Assembly: GCF_017833525.1 (NCBI RefSeq)
Contig: NZ_JAFICD010000010.1
Coordinates: 186,001-250,000 of the forward strand
Length of the DNA stretch: 64,000 nucleotides
Direction of reading: 5' to 3'
Origin: Duganella sp. 1411
Lineage (GTDB): Bacteria; Pseudomonadota; Gammaproteobacteria; Burkholderiales; Burkholderiaceae_D
Shown here: positions 25,530-33,895 of the stretch, in pieces
How the letters are laid out: every line of letters begins with the position of its first letter
Numbering within the stretch: the stretch's first letter is position 1
The notes under the pieces: model-generated
Seen by the model: only the letters and a program-made list of their open reading frames with translations
Database searches by the model: none
Told to the model about the DNA's origin: nothing
Translations under genes and position numbers: made by a program

Positions 25530-26711
25530 TTAGTGCGCCGACACCGCGGACGGCGCGGCGGCGTGCGCCTTGTGCTCGTCCTTCTGGTTCACCGCCACTT
25601 CGGCGATGGCCGACATGCCCGGCACCAGGCGGCCGTTGAGGGCCTTGATATCCTCCGGCTTGAACACGATCTTGACCGGCACGCGCTGGACGATCTTGGT
25701 GAAGTTACCGGTCGCGTTATCGGCCGGCAGCAGCGCGAACTGCGCGCCCGACGCCGGCGCGAAGCTGTCGACGGTGCCCACCAGCTCCTTGCCGGGAATG
25801 GCGTCGATGCTCACTTTGACTTCCTGGCCCTTTTTCAGCTCGGCCAACTGGGTTTCCTTGAAGTTCGCGGTCAGCCACACGTTGTCCTGCACGATGGCGG
25901 TGATCTGCTGGCCGGGTTGCAAACGCTGGCCCACTTCGATGGTGCGCTTGCCGATACGGCCGCCGACCGGCGCCAGGATCTGGTTGTACGCCAGCTGCTG
26001 CTGCGCATCCTTGAGCTGCACGCGCAGCACGTCCACCTGGGCCTTGAGCACATCGCGCGCCGAGCGGGCGGCGGCGATTTGCGCCTTGGCGGCCGAGGCG
26101 CTGTCCTTGCGCGCGGCCAGGTCGGCCACCGCGCTGGCGCGGCCGGCGACGGCGGTGTCGAGCTCCGCTTTCGAGACGGCCTTCATCTGGCTGTTATACA
26201 GCTGGCCGTAACGCTCGGCGTCCTGGTTGGCGCGCACCAGCTGCGCCTGCGACTGCGCCACCTGCGCGGCCGAGGCGCTGGCCTGGGCCTGGGTTTGCGC
26301 GATCTGCGCCTCGGACTGCACCACCTGCTGCTCGGCCGACGCGATCTGCGCCTGGATCTGCTCGACCTTCACGCGCTGGTCGAACGGATCGAGTTCGGCG
26401 ATCACATCGCCCTCGCGCACGATCTGGTTGTCGTCGATCAGCACCTTGGTCACCACGCCGGAAATGCGCGACGACACCGGCGTCACGTGGCCGGCCACGT
26501 AGGCGTTTTCCGTCTCGACGAAATAATGGCTGCGATACCACATGCGCCCACCGGCGGCCAGCGCGGCGATGGCGACCAGGCCGGCGATAACCAGCACTTT
26601 GCGGTTCGACTTGGCCGGACCGGCCGGCGCGGCGGCGGTGGCGGCTGGAGCGCCAGCGGCTGGTGCTGGTGGCACGGCGCTGAGCACTTTTTGTTCTTGT
26701 GGATTGGACAT
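25530..26711 (-). CDS. emrA: Membrane fusion protein of the EmrAB-type pump
   Basis: 393 residues. An Ala/Pro-rich cytoplasmic start is followed by one membrane helix (VLVIAGLVAIAALAAGG), a split lipoyl/barrel-sandwich domain (VAGHVTPVSSRISGVVTKV and IEVGQRLQPGQQITAIV), and a long coiled-coil hairpin rich in Ala/Gln. This is the HlyD/EmrA plan. The start is at MSNPQEQK, with GGAG seven bases upstream, rather than 27 codons earlier. It is the first gene of the pump operon and lies divergent to the TetR gene. Confidence 0.9.
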   Translation of the reverse strand: MSNPQEQKVLSAVPPAPAAGAPAATAAAPAGPAKSNRKVLVIAGLVAIAALAAGGRMWYRSHYFVETENAYVAGHVTPVSSRISGVVTKVLIDDNQIVREGDVIAELDPFDQRVKVEQIQAQIASAEQQVVQSEAQIAQTQAQASASAAQVAQSQAQLVRANQDAERYGQLYNSQMKAVSKAELDTAVAGRASAVADLAARKDSASAAKAQIAAARSARDVLKAQVDVLRVQLKDAQQQLAYNQILAPVGGRIGKRTIEVGQRLQPGQQITAIVQDNVWLTANFKETQLAELKKGQEVKVSIDAIPGKELVGTVDSFAPASGAQFALLPADNATGNFTKIVQRVPVKIVFKPEDIKALNGRLVPGMSAIAEVAVNQKDEHKAHAAAPSAVSAH

Positions 26712-26775
26712 GTATTGCTCCGAGAGAATGAAATGGGATGGATGCATTATTCGCCTGTTCATTTGCAAAGTCAAG

Positions 26776-26799
26776 AAATGAAACGATTGCATTTCATTT
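26776..26799. promoter_or_regulatory. Candidate operator of the TetR regulator
   Basis: A perfect inverted repeat AAATGAAA - 8 nt - TTTCATTT midway between the divergent emrA-like and TetR genes. The length and position fit a TetR-family operator controlling both directions. It is a sequence observation; binding is inferred. Confidence 0.5.
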
Positions 26800-26841
26800 T
26801 ATTTTGGACTAGCATGCCGTCATTCGATATCATTAGCCGCC

Positions 26842-27555
26842 ATGAAAATCACCGACCCACACGACATCGCGCCGGAAGCGCCGGATTGCCCGGACGAGGC
26901 CGTCACCGATCCGGCCTCGCCCTGTTACGGCAAGACCGCCGGGCGCCCGCGCGCGGCCGACAAGGAGGCGCGCCAACTGGCGCTGCTGCACACGGCCGCG
27001 CAACTGTTTTTGGAAAAGGGCTACAGCAAGGTCAGTCTTGAAATGATCGCGCGCGAGGCCCATGTGGCGGTACGCACGATCTACGTCAAGTTCGGCGGCA
27101 AGGCCGGGCTGTTGAGCGCCGTCATCAGCAAGGGGCGCGCGCGCTTCTTCGCCGACATGACCAGCATGGAGACGGACCCGCGCCCGCTGGAAGAGATCCT
27201 GAGCGACTTCTCGCTGCGTTTTCTGGAACTGGTGTCGCTGCCCTCGTTCGTCAGCCTGCACCGGATGGTGGTGGCCGAGGCCACCAGCACGCCGGAGCTG
27301 GCCGACACGTTCTACCAGGCCGGGCCGCGGCAATCGCGCGAGCAGTTGACGCGCCTGTTCGTCCGGCCGGAGATTCGCGCGCGGCTGCGGCCGGAGCTAC
27401 CGCTGGAGCTGCTGGCGGTGCACCTGACCAACTGCCTGCTGGGCGACCACATGGCGCGCCTGTTGTTCCCCGAGGCGCGGCAGCCGACCACGGAGGAGCT
27501 GCGCCAACAAGCGGCGATGGGGCTCGATTTGTTCCTGCGTAGCGTGCTTCGTTAG
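26842..27555 (+). CDS. TetR/AcrR family regulator of the EmrAB-NodT pump
   Basis: 237 residues. A helix-turn-helix of TetR type occupies about 50-95 (AAQLFLEKGYSKVSLEMIAREAHVAVRTIYVKFGGKAGLL), preceded by a 40-residue acidic extension. The C-terminal ligand-binding domain is of the AcrR/AefR-like kind. It lies divergent to the pump operon with a palindrome between, so it is probably its repressor, released by a pump substrate. The pairing is inference. Confidence 0.9.
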   Translation: MKITDPHDIAPEAPDCPDEAVTDPASPCYGKTAGRPRAADKEARQLALLHTAAQLFLEKGYSKVSLEMIAREAHVAVRTIYVKFGGKAGLLSAVISKGRARFFADMTSMETDPRPLEEILSDFSLRFLELVSLPSFVSLHRMVVAEATSTPELADTFYQAGPRQSREQLTRLFVRPEIRARLRPELPLELLAVHLTNCLLGDHMARLLFPEARQPTTEELRQQAAMGLDLFLRSVLR

Positions 27556-27609
27556 ACGCTGTGCAATTTTGCCGTTTGTTCTATACTTGTTTTTTCAATT
27601 GGAGCGCAC

Positions 27610-27792
27610 ATGAGCAAAATGAATCGACTGGACTGGAGCAAACAAGTAACGCTCATGAATGAGCGCATCAAGAATTTCCAGGCCAATCCTGGACAGGAGC
27701 AGCTGGACGCGGTGATCCAGGAATTGAAGGCCTACGCCGAAGCCGCGCGCACGGGCGGCATCGAAATCCCGACCCGCTTCACGGTCAATTAA
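27610..27792 (+). CDS. Small conserved hypothetical protein, 60 residues
   Basis: MSKMNRLDWSKQVT starts a hydrophilic, mostly helical protein of 60 residues with no membrane segment or known motif. GGAG lies 8 nt before the ATG. It reads well as a genuine gene, but I know no function. Its TAA stop overlaps the first bases of a MITE-like fragment (AACTCCGGGG). Confidence 0.55.
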   Translation: MSKMNRLDWSKQVTLMNERIKNFQANPGQEQLDAVIQELKAYAEAARTGGIEIPTRFTVN

Positions 27793-27824
27793 CTCCGGGG
27801 TCAGGTCCACCATTTCTACACGGG
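27791..27824. repeat. Fragment of a MITE-like element (one end)
   Basis: AACTCCGGGGTCAGGTCCAC begins a 34-base segment that matches the ends of the 117-bp element at 43897-44013. Only one end is present here, so it is a truncated copy. It lies directly at the stop codon of the preceding gene. Confidence 0.7.
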
Positions 27825-27851
27825 CTTGTCCGTAAACCGTCGGCGGTGCCT

Positions 27852-27888
27852 GGCGGATTACGGCGTTCCGCCTAATCCGCCCTACGTG
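27852..27888. repeat. REP-like single hairpin, copy 3 (half element)
   Basis: GGCGGATTACGGCGTTCCGC opens one palindromic half ending CCCTACGTG. The opposing half is missing. Confidence 0.75.
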
Positions 27889-27907
27889 TTTCCGTGGTTT
27901 CGCTGGA

Positions 27908-28234
27908 TTACGCCGCCGCGGCGGCGATGGCCTTCTTCGCCCAGGCGAGGAGCTGCTCGGGATCGTCCATCAGGAACTCCGGCGCCGTGTAGAACTTGCG
28001 CACCAGGACAAGTCCCTTTTTGGTGGAATACGAAAACGGCTGCGCGCCGTGCGCTTCGAATTCGGCGCGCGTGCCGTCGCCGGCGCGCAGGTAAAGCGAA
28101 TTACCCATCACCCAGGCAAACTGCTTGCCGCGCCAGCTGAACGCGCGTCCGCCGAAAAACACCGCATCGGACACGCCACCCAAAGGCGCGAATTGCTCGC
28201 GCATGTGGGCGACGAATTCAGCGCTGGCGCCCAC
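27908..28234 (-). CDS. TfoX N-terminal domain family protein
   Basis: 108 residues covering the TfoX/Sxy N-terminal domain (FVAHMREQFAPLGGVSDAVFFGGRAFSWRG, YLRAGDG, FYTAPEFLMDDPEQLLAWAKKA). The domain belongs to competence regulators but also occurs alone in proteins of unknown role. The start is a GTG two bases after the dsbA stop; an ATG ten codons later (28204) is an alternative. The tight spacing means it is co-transcribed with dsbA. Confidence 0.8.
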   Translation of the reverse strand: MGASAEFVAHMREQFAPLGGVSDAVFFGGRAFSWRGKQFAWVMGNSLYLRAGDGTRAEFEAHGAQPFSYSTKKGLVLVRKFYTAPEFLMDDPEQLLAWAKKAIAAAAA

Positions 28235-28236
28235 CG

Positions 28237-28896
28237 TTATTTTTGCGACATCGCCACCAGCGCATCCAGCACCTGCAGCGTGGCCTGGTTCAGCTGCTGG
28301 CGCGGAATCTGACCGGGATTGCTGCCATCGACCATCGTCGGATTGGTCAGATAACGGCCGTTGACGATCAACGTCGGCGTGCTGTTGACCTCGTACGTGG
28401 CGGCCACGCGGCCAGCGTTTTTCAGGCGCGTGATGATCGCGAACGAGTTGTACACGGCCAGGAACTTCTGCTTGTCGATGCCGTTCTTGACGGCCCAGTT
28501 GATGTTGTCGTCATCGCTTTTCAGACGCTGGCGCTCGACGTGCCAGGTGCTCAGCACTTTGGCGTGCAGCGACTCTTCCAGCTTCATCGCCTCCAGCGTC
28601 AGGAACAGGTGCGCTTCCGGATCGTTCTCGCCGGTCAGCGGCAAGTGGATGCGGCGAAACACGATCTTGTCACCCTGCTTCTTCACCCATTCCAGCATCG
28701 CCGGTTCGAGCGCATAACACGCCGGGCAGTGATACATGAAGAATTCAATCACCTCGACTTTTTTGCCCTCGGCCTGCACCGGCTGCGGCGCCTTCAGGGT
28801 GGTGTACTCGGCGCCGTTCTTCGGCGCGGTGGGCGAGGCAAAGGCGGCACCGGCCATCAGGGCGGCAGCGGCGAAAACGAGTTTCAAGCGAAGCAT
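28237..28896 (-). CDS. dsbA: Thiol:disulfide interchange protein DsbA
   Basis: 219 residues with a signal peptide (ending GAAFA). The thioredoxin-fold active site is CPAC in FFMYHCPACYALEP, and the cis-Pro loop is VNSTPTLIVNG. It introduces disulfide bonds into periplasmic proteins. The inter-cysteine dipeptide is Pro-Ala in place of the Pro-His of E. coli DsbA, which may shift the redox potential. A TfoX-like gene follows in the same unit. Confidence 0.9.
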   Translation of the reverse strand: MLRLKLVFAAAALMAGAAFASPTAPKNGAEYTTLKAPQPVQAEGKKVEVIEFFMYHCPACYALEPAMLEWVKKQGDKIVFRRIHLPLTGENDPEAHLFLTLEAMKLEESLHAKVLSTWHVERQRLKSDDDNINWAVKNGIDKQKFLAVYNSFAIITRLKNAGRVAATYEVNSTPTLIVNGRYLTNPTMVDGSNPGQIPRQQLNQATLQVLDALVAMSQK

Positions 28897-29018
28897 GGTT
28901 ATCCTTAAAAAAAAATCTGCAATCGGAATATACCAGCTTCCCGCGCCGCGCGGCGACCATGCCCGCCCAAAACCGCCCTAAGCTACAATTGCTAACAATT
29001 GAGCCACCCGGAACCCCC

Positions 29019-30326
29019 ATGAAAATGAACCCGTTCGCCCTCGCCGCACTGACATTGTCACTGGCCGGTTGGAGCGCCGCCGGCGCGGCGCCGCTGTCAC
29101 CCACCGAACAGCAAATCGTCGCCGAGGTCAAAGCCGGTTCGCCACAAGGGCTGCAGCTGCTGGAGGGCTCGGTCAACATCAACAGCGGCACGATGAACCA
29201 CGAAGGCGTGCGCGCGGTCGGCCAGCTGTTTCGCGAGCAGTTCGACCAGTTGGGCTTTACCACGCGCTGGATCGACATGCCGCCCGCCGTGCAACGCGCC
29301 GGCCACCTGGTCGCCACGCGCGAGGGAAAGCAGGGCAAGCGCCTGCTGCTGATCGGCCATCTCGACACGGTGTTTGAAAAGGACAGCCCGGTGCAGCTGT
29401 GGAAGCGCGACGGCGACCGCGTGCGCGGCCAGGGCGTCAACGACATGAAGGGCGGCGACGTCGCCATCATCGAAGCGCTGCGCGCGCTGCACAAGGCCGG
29501 TGCGCTGGACGGCACCACCATCACCGTCATGTTCACCGGCGACGAGGAAAACGCCGGCGAGCCGATCGACGTCTCGCGCGGCGACATGGTGGCCGCCGCC
29601 AAACGCAGCGACATCGCCCTCGCCTTCGAAGGCACGGTGCGCGACAAGAACGGCAAGGACACCGGCACCATCGGCCGCCGCGCATCGTCGTCGTGGGACC
29701 TGGAGGTCAAGGGCAAGCAGGGACACACCAGCGGCATCTTCACAGAGGGCGCCGGCTACGGCGCGGTGTACGAGGCGGCGCGCATCCTCGACGGCTTCCG
29801 CCGGCAGGTCGTCGAGCCGGACCTGACCTTCAGCCCCGGCCTGATTTTGGGCGGCACAGACGTCGACGTCGACGCCACCGGCGCCAAGGGTCGGGCCGCC
29901 GGCAAGACCAACGTCATCTCCAGGGTGGCGACCGTCAAGGGCGACCTGCGCTACCTGAGCTACGAACAGCGCGACCGCGCGCGCGCCAAGATGCGCGCCA
30001 TCGTCGCCGACAACCTGCCGGGCACCAGCGCCAGCATCGAGTTCCACGACGCCTATCCGCCGATGACGCCGACCGCCGGCAACATCGCCATCCTCAAGAC
30101 GTATTCGCAGGCTAGCAGCGACGCCGGCCTGGGCGAGATCCCCGCCCTGCCGCCGGGCCAGCGCGGCGCCGGCGACATCCAGTTCATCGCGCCGCTGATC
30201 GACAGCCTCGATGGCCTGGGCGTGACCGGCAACGGCGCCCACTCGCCCGACGAGGATCTGGAAATCGCCTCGCTCGAACGCGCCACCATCCGCACGGCGC
30301 TGCTGATTTATCGGCTGACGCGCTGA
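29019..30326 (+). CDS. M20 family metallopeptidase (glutamate carboxypeptidase-like), exported
   Basis: 435 residues with a signal peptide (ending SAAGA). The dinuclear zinc site is visible: GHLDTVF (His, Asp), GQGVNDMKGGD (bridging Asp), TGDEENAG (catalytic and metal Glu). The lid domain contains GKQGHTSGIF. The plan matches carboxypeptidase G2/M20A enzymes that release C-terminal Glu or act on dipeptides. The start is taken at MKMNPF, which gives a normal signal peptide. The gene stands alone and a REP-like element follows it. Confidence 0.9.
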   Translation: MKMNPFALAALTLSLAGWSAAGAAPLSPTEQQIVAEVKAGSPQGLQLLEGSVNINSGTMNHEGVRAVGQLFREQFDQLGFTTRWIDMPPAVQRAGHLVATREGKQGKRLLLIGHLDTVFEKDSPVQLWKRDGDRVRGQGVNDMKGGDVAIIEALRALHKAGALDGTTITVMFTGDEENAGEPIDVSRGDMVAAAKRSDIALAFEGTVRDKNGKDTGTIGRRASSSWDLEVKGKQGHTSGIFTEGAGYGAVYEAARILDGFRRQVVEPDLTFSPGLILGGTDVDVDATGAKGRAAGKTNVISRVATVKGDLRYLSYEQRDRARAKMRAIVADNLPGTSASIEFHDAYPPMTPTAGNIAILKTYSQASSDAGLGEIPALPPGQRGAGDIQFIAPLIDSLDGLGVTGNGAHSPDEDLEIASLERATIRTALLIYRLTR

Positions 30327-30352
30327 CCGCTCGTCTAAACACTCGTCTAAAA

Positions 30353-30451
30353 CACGTAGGGCGGATTAGCGTAGCGTAATCCGCCAATGCATGCGTCTCG
30401 ACGGCTCACGCATTGGCGGATTACGGCGTTCCGCCTAATCCGCCCTACGTG
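30353..30451. repeat. REP-like double palindrome, copy 4
   Basis: A 99-bp copy bounded by CACGTAGG and CCTACGTG, set between two convergent genes. It ends exactly at the base before the stop codon of the LysR gene on the minus strand. Confidence 0.85.
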
Positions 30452-31363
30452 TCACCGATGCCCCGGCCGCGCCTCCAGCCCGTCGATATCCTTCATCAAC
30501 GCAATCAAGCGCTTGGCGCCAAGCCCCAGCGGCCGATCATTGAGCCACACCACATCCACCCACAACCGCAACTGATTACTCATGCTGGCGAAGTCGATGC
30601 CGAGCAGCTCCCCATCCGCCACCAGCGGCGCCACCAGCCTACGCGGCAAAAAAGCCCACCCCAACCCCGCCTGCACCATTCCCAGCATGGCCAGATGACT
30701 ATCGGTGCGCCACAACTTGCGCGACACCAGCACCCGCATATCCTCCTCGTGTGCCTCGCGGCTGACGATGGCGATCTGGCGCATGTCGACCAGATCCTCC
30801 AGCCGGAAATGACCGTTACGCTCCCGCGCCAGCGGATGGCGCGGCGAGATCACCGCCACCAGCACCTCGCTGCCCAACTCCTGGAAACTCTCGTGCTCGT
30901 CGACCTGTGGACGTTCGTAAAGCAGCGCCAGTTGCGCCGAGCCGTCGTGCAGCATGCGCCGCGCGTCCGCCTGCGGCGCCGACAGCACCTCCACTTCGAG
31001 CGACGGGAATTCGTCGGCCAGCCGCGCCAGCGGATCACCCCAAGCGGCCGACAGCAGCTCGGGCGCGATCGCCAGGGTCAGGCGCCGCTCCAGCCCCTGA
31101 TGCAGCGACAGCGCGTGCGCCTGCAAACGGCGCAATTGACCGGCCATCTGCCGCGCCTCCGCTTCCAGCGCGCGCGCCATCTCGGTCGGCCGCGCATCGC
31201 GCGAACTGCGCTCGAACAGCTGCAGATCGAGTTCGGCCTCCAGATGCGCGATCGCCATGCTGACGGCCGACGGCACCCGTCCAAGCGCCCGCGCGGCGGC
31301 GGAAAAGGAACCGTGATCGATCACGGCAAGGAAAATCAAAACGTTATCGCTGGAAAAGGCCAT
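30452..31363 (-). CDS. LysR-type regulator divergent to a PACE efflux gene
   Basis: 303 residues with an N-terminal winged helix (VLIFLAVIDHGSFSAAARALGRVPSAVSMAI) and a LysR ligand domain. It diverges from the PACE transporter gene with 92 nt between the starts. The best-known PACE protein, AceI, is controlled by the LysR protein AceR, so the same pairing is likely here. The stop codon touches the end of a REP-like element. Confidence 0.88.
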   Translation of the reverse strand: MAFSSDNVLIFLAVIDHGSFSAAARALGRVPSAVSMAIAHLEAELDLQLFERSSRDARPTEMARALEAEARQMAGQLRRLQAHALSLHQGLERRLTLAIAPELLSAAWGDPLARLADEFPSLEVEVLSAPQADARRMLHDGSAQLALLYERPQVDEHESFQELGSEVLVAVISPRHPLARERNGHFRLEDLVDMRQIAIVSREAHEEDMRVLVSRKLWRTDSHLAMLGMVQAGLGWAFLPRRLVAPLVADGELLGIDFASMSNQLRLWVDVVWLNDRPLGLGAKRLIALMKDIDGLEARPGHR

Positions 31364-31455
31364 GCCACATGCTGTCAGAAAAACTGATAGCTGTCGACTT
31401 TTTCAATCAGAAATACTCAAGTACGATGCATCTAATTGTTTTACAGGGAAATATC

Positions 31456-31884
31456 ATGCAGGGTTTGAAACGAAAAATTATCTATGTGTCGTTGTTTGAG
31501 ATGTTTGCGGTCGCGCTGACCAGCAGCTTTTTGATGCTGCTGGCGGGGCACGACGCGACTCACTCGGGCGTCGCCGCCATCGCCTCGTCCACCGTCGCGG
31601 TGGTGTGGAATTTCATCTACAACGGCCTGTTCGAGGCGTGGGAAGCGCGCCAGGCCACGCGCGGGCGGAGCGTCGCGCGCCGGGCGGCGCACGCCATCGG
31701 CTTCGAGGGAGGTTTGGTGGTGATACTGGTGCCGCTGTTCGCGTGGTGGCTCGACATCACGCTGTGGGAGGCGCTGGTGCTGGATATCGGCCTGGTGGTG
31801 TTCTTCATGATCTACACCTTCCTTTTCAGCCTGGCCTTCGACCGCGTGTTCGGATTGCCCGCTTCGGCGCGGGCGCACGGTTGA
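31456..31884 (+). CDS. PACE family efflux transporter (AceI-like)
   Basis: 142 residues with four membrane helices in two tandem pairs, the hallmark of the proteobacterial antimicrobial compound efflux family. The acidic residue in LFEMFAVALT corresponds to the proton-coupling Glu of AceI, and VVWNFIYNGLFE is the family motif after helix 2. AGGGAA precedes the ATG, which sets the start at MQGLKRK. Known members export chlorhexidine, acriflavine or short diamines. The divergent LysR gene is the likely regulator. Confidence 0.9.
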   Translation: MQGLKRKIIYVSLFEMFAVALTSSFLMLLAGHDATHSGVAAIASSTVAVVWNFIYNGLFEAWEARQATRGRSVARRAAHAIGFEGGLVVILVPLFAWWLDITLWEALVLDIGLVVFFMIYTFLFSLAFDRVFGLPASARAHG

Positions 31885-31919
31885 TTGTCGCATCGGGCCG
31901 AACCCCGAATGGCGATTTT

Positions 31920-32004
31920 CGTAGGGCGGATTAGGCGAACGCCGTAATCCGCCATGAGCCGCCAACGGAGCTTGGCGGATTACGCTTCGCTAATCCGCCC
32001 TACG
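31920..32004. repeat. REP-like double palindrome, copy 5
   Basis: An 85-bp copy with CGTAGGGCGGATTA at one end and TAATCCGCCCTACG at the other, between the convergent PACE and lpdA genes. Confidence 0.85.
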
Positions 32005-32047
32005 TGAATCCGTGGATAGGGTTGGTTAGCCGGGACAAGGCCGACGC

Positions 32048-32075
32048 AAAAAAAACCGGGAACGTGTCCCGGTTT
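32048..32075 (-). terminator. Rho-independent terminator of the pyruvate dehydrogenase operon
   Basis: On the minus strand AAACCGGGA - 5-nt loop - TCCCGGTTT is followed by eight T residues, 18 nt after the lpdA stop. Confidence 0.85.
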
Positions 32076-32092
32076 CGTGGTGAAGCAGCCGC

Positions 32093-33886
32093 TTATTTCT
32101 TGCGCGGCGGCGGCAGGTCGGTGCAGACGCCTTCGTACACTTCGGCGGCCATGCCGATCGACTCGCCCAGCGTCGGGTGAGGATGGATCGTCTTGCCGAT
32201 GTCGGTGCCGTCGCAGCCCATCTCGATCGCCAGGGCGATCTCGCCGATCATGTCGCCGGCGTGCGTGCCGACGATGGTGCCGCCGATGATGCGGTGCGTT
32301 TCAGCGTCGAACAGCAGCTTGGTGAAGCCCTCGGCGCGGCCGTTGGCCACGGCGCGGCCGCTGGCGGCCCAAGGGAAGTGGCCCTTCTCGACCTTGATGC
32401 CCTTGGCTTTCGCCTCGTCCTCGGTGATGCCGGCCCATGCCACTTCCGGATCGGTGTAGGCCACCGATGGAATCACCTTCACGTCGAAGTGCGACTTCTG
32501 GCCCGCTGCGGCTTCCGCCGCGACGTGGCCTTCGTGCACCGCCTTGTGCGCCAGCATCGGCTGGCCCACCAGGTCGCCGATGGCGAAGATGTTCGGCACG
32601 TTGGTGCGCATCTGGCTGTCGACCGGGATGAAGCCACGGTCGGTCACCGCCACGCCGGCCTTGTCGGCGGCGATCTTCTTGCCGTTCGGGCTGCGGCCGA
32701 CGGCGACCAGCACCAGATCGTAGACCTGCGGCGCTGGCGCGGTGGCGCCGGCTTCGGCGGCTTCGAAGGTGACTTTGATCCCTTCCGGCAGCGCTTCAAC
32801 GCCAACCGTCTTGGTCTTGGTCATGATGTTATCGAAGCGCTTCTCGTTGAACTTCTGCCAGACCTTGACCGCGTCGCGGTCGGCGCCCTGCATCAAGCCG
32901 TCCATCATTTCGACCACGTCGATGCGCGCGCCGAAGGTCGAGTACACGGTGGCCATTTCCAGGCCGATGATGCCGCCGCCGATGACCAGCATGCGTTTCG
33001 GGATCTGGCGCAGTTCCAGCGCGCCGGTCGAATCGACGATGCGCGGATCTTCCGGCACGAACGGCAGCTTCACCACGGCCGAACCGGCGGCGATGATGGC
33101 CTGCTTGAACTGCACGACCTTTTTGCTGCCGTCGCCGGCGGTCACTTCGATGTGGTTCGCGCTCAGGAACTGGCCGACGCCGGTGACGATCTGCGTCTTG
33201 CGGGCCTTGGCCATGCCGGCCAGACCGCCGGTCATGTTCTTGATGACGCCTTCCTTGTACTTGCGTACCTGGTCGATGTCGATGCTCGGCTTGGCGAAGG
33301 TCACGCCGGTATTCGACATGTGCGACGTTTCGTCGATCACGGACGCCACGTGCAGCAGCGCCTTCGACGGGATGCAACCGACGTTCAGGCACACGCCGCC
33401 CAGCGTTTCGTAACGCTCGACGATCACGGTGTTCAAGCCCAGATCGGCGGCGCGGAACGCGGCGGAGTAGCCGCCAGGACCGCCGCCGAGGACCATCATG
33501 TCGCAGTCGATGTCGACCTGGCCGGTGTAGCTGCTACCGGCCGGCGCGGCGATCGGCGCGGCGGCTGCCGGCGCAGGCGCAGGCGCAGGGGCGGCCGAAG
33601 CAGCCGCCGGTCCCGGCGCGGCCGCCGCTGGAGCCGCAGCGGCGGCGCCAGCCGCCTCCTCGATCACCAGCAGCGACACGCCTTCCTTGACCTTGTCGCC
33701 AAGCTTGACTTTGACTTCCTTCACCACACCCGCGTGCGACGAAGGAACTTCCATACTCGCCTTGTCCGATTCGACGGTCACCAGCGACTGATCGACCTTG
33801 ATCGTGTCGCCAACCTTGACCATCACCTCGATCACTTCAACTTCTGCGAAGTCGCCGATGTTCGGCACTTTCACTTCTGTGGTCAT
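32093..33886 (-). CDS. lpdA: Dihydrolipoyl dehydrogenase (E3) with an N-terminal lipoyl domain
   Basis: 597 residues. Residues 1-75 form a lipoyl domain with the lipoylated Lys in ESDKASMEVPSS, then an Ala/Pro-rich linker, then a full flavoprotein disulfide reductase: FAD motif GGGPGGYSAAFRAADLG, redox-active GGVCLNVGCIPSK, NAD motif GGGIIGLEMA and the C-terminal HPHPTLGES with the active-site His. It reoxidises the lipoyl groups of E2 with NAD. The fused lipoyl domain is common in betaproteobacteria. It is the last gene of the E1-E2-E3 operon, 9 nt after aceF. Confidence 0.96.
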   Translation of the reverse strand: MTTEVKVPNIGDFAEVEVIEVMVKVGDTIKVDQSLVTVESDKASMEVPSSHAGVVKEVKVKLGDKVKEGVSLLVIEEAAGAAAAAPAAAAPGPAAASAAPAPAPAPAAAAPIAAPAGSSYTGQVDIDCDMMVLGGGPGGYSAAFRAADLGLNTVIVERYETLGGVCLNVGCIPSKALLHVASVIDETSHMSNTGVTFAKPSIDIDQVRKYKEGVIKNMTGGLAGMAKARKTQIVTGVGQFLSANHIEVTAGDGSKKVVQFKQAIIAAGSAVVKLPFVPEDPRIVDSTGALELRQIPKRMLVIGGGIIGLEMATVYSTFGARIDVVEMMDGLMQGADRDAVKVWQKFNEKRFDNIMTKTKTVGVEALPEGIKVTFEAAEAGATAPAPQVYDLVLVAVGRSPNGKKIAADKAGVAVTDRGFIPVDSQMRTNVPNIFAIGDLVGQPMLAHKAVHEGHVAAEAAAGQKSHFDVKVIPSVAYTDPEVAWAGITEDEAKAKGIKVEKGHFPWAASGRAVANGRAEGFTKLLFDAETHRIIGGTIVGTHAGDMIGEIALAIEMGCDGTDIGKTIHPHPTLGESIGMAAEVYEGVCTDLPPPRKK

Positions 33887-33895
33887 AGTCGCTCC

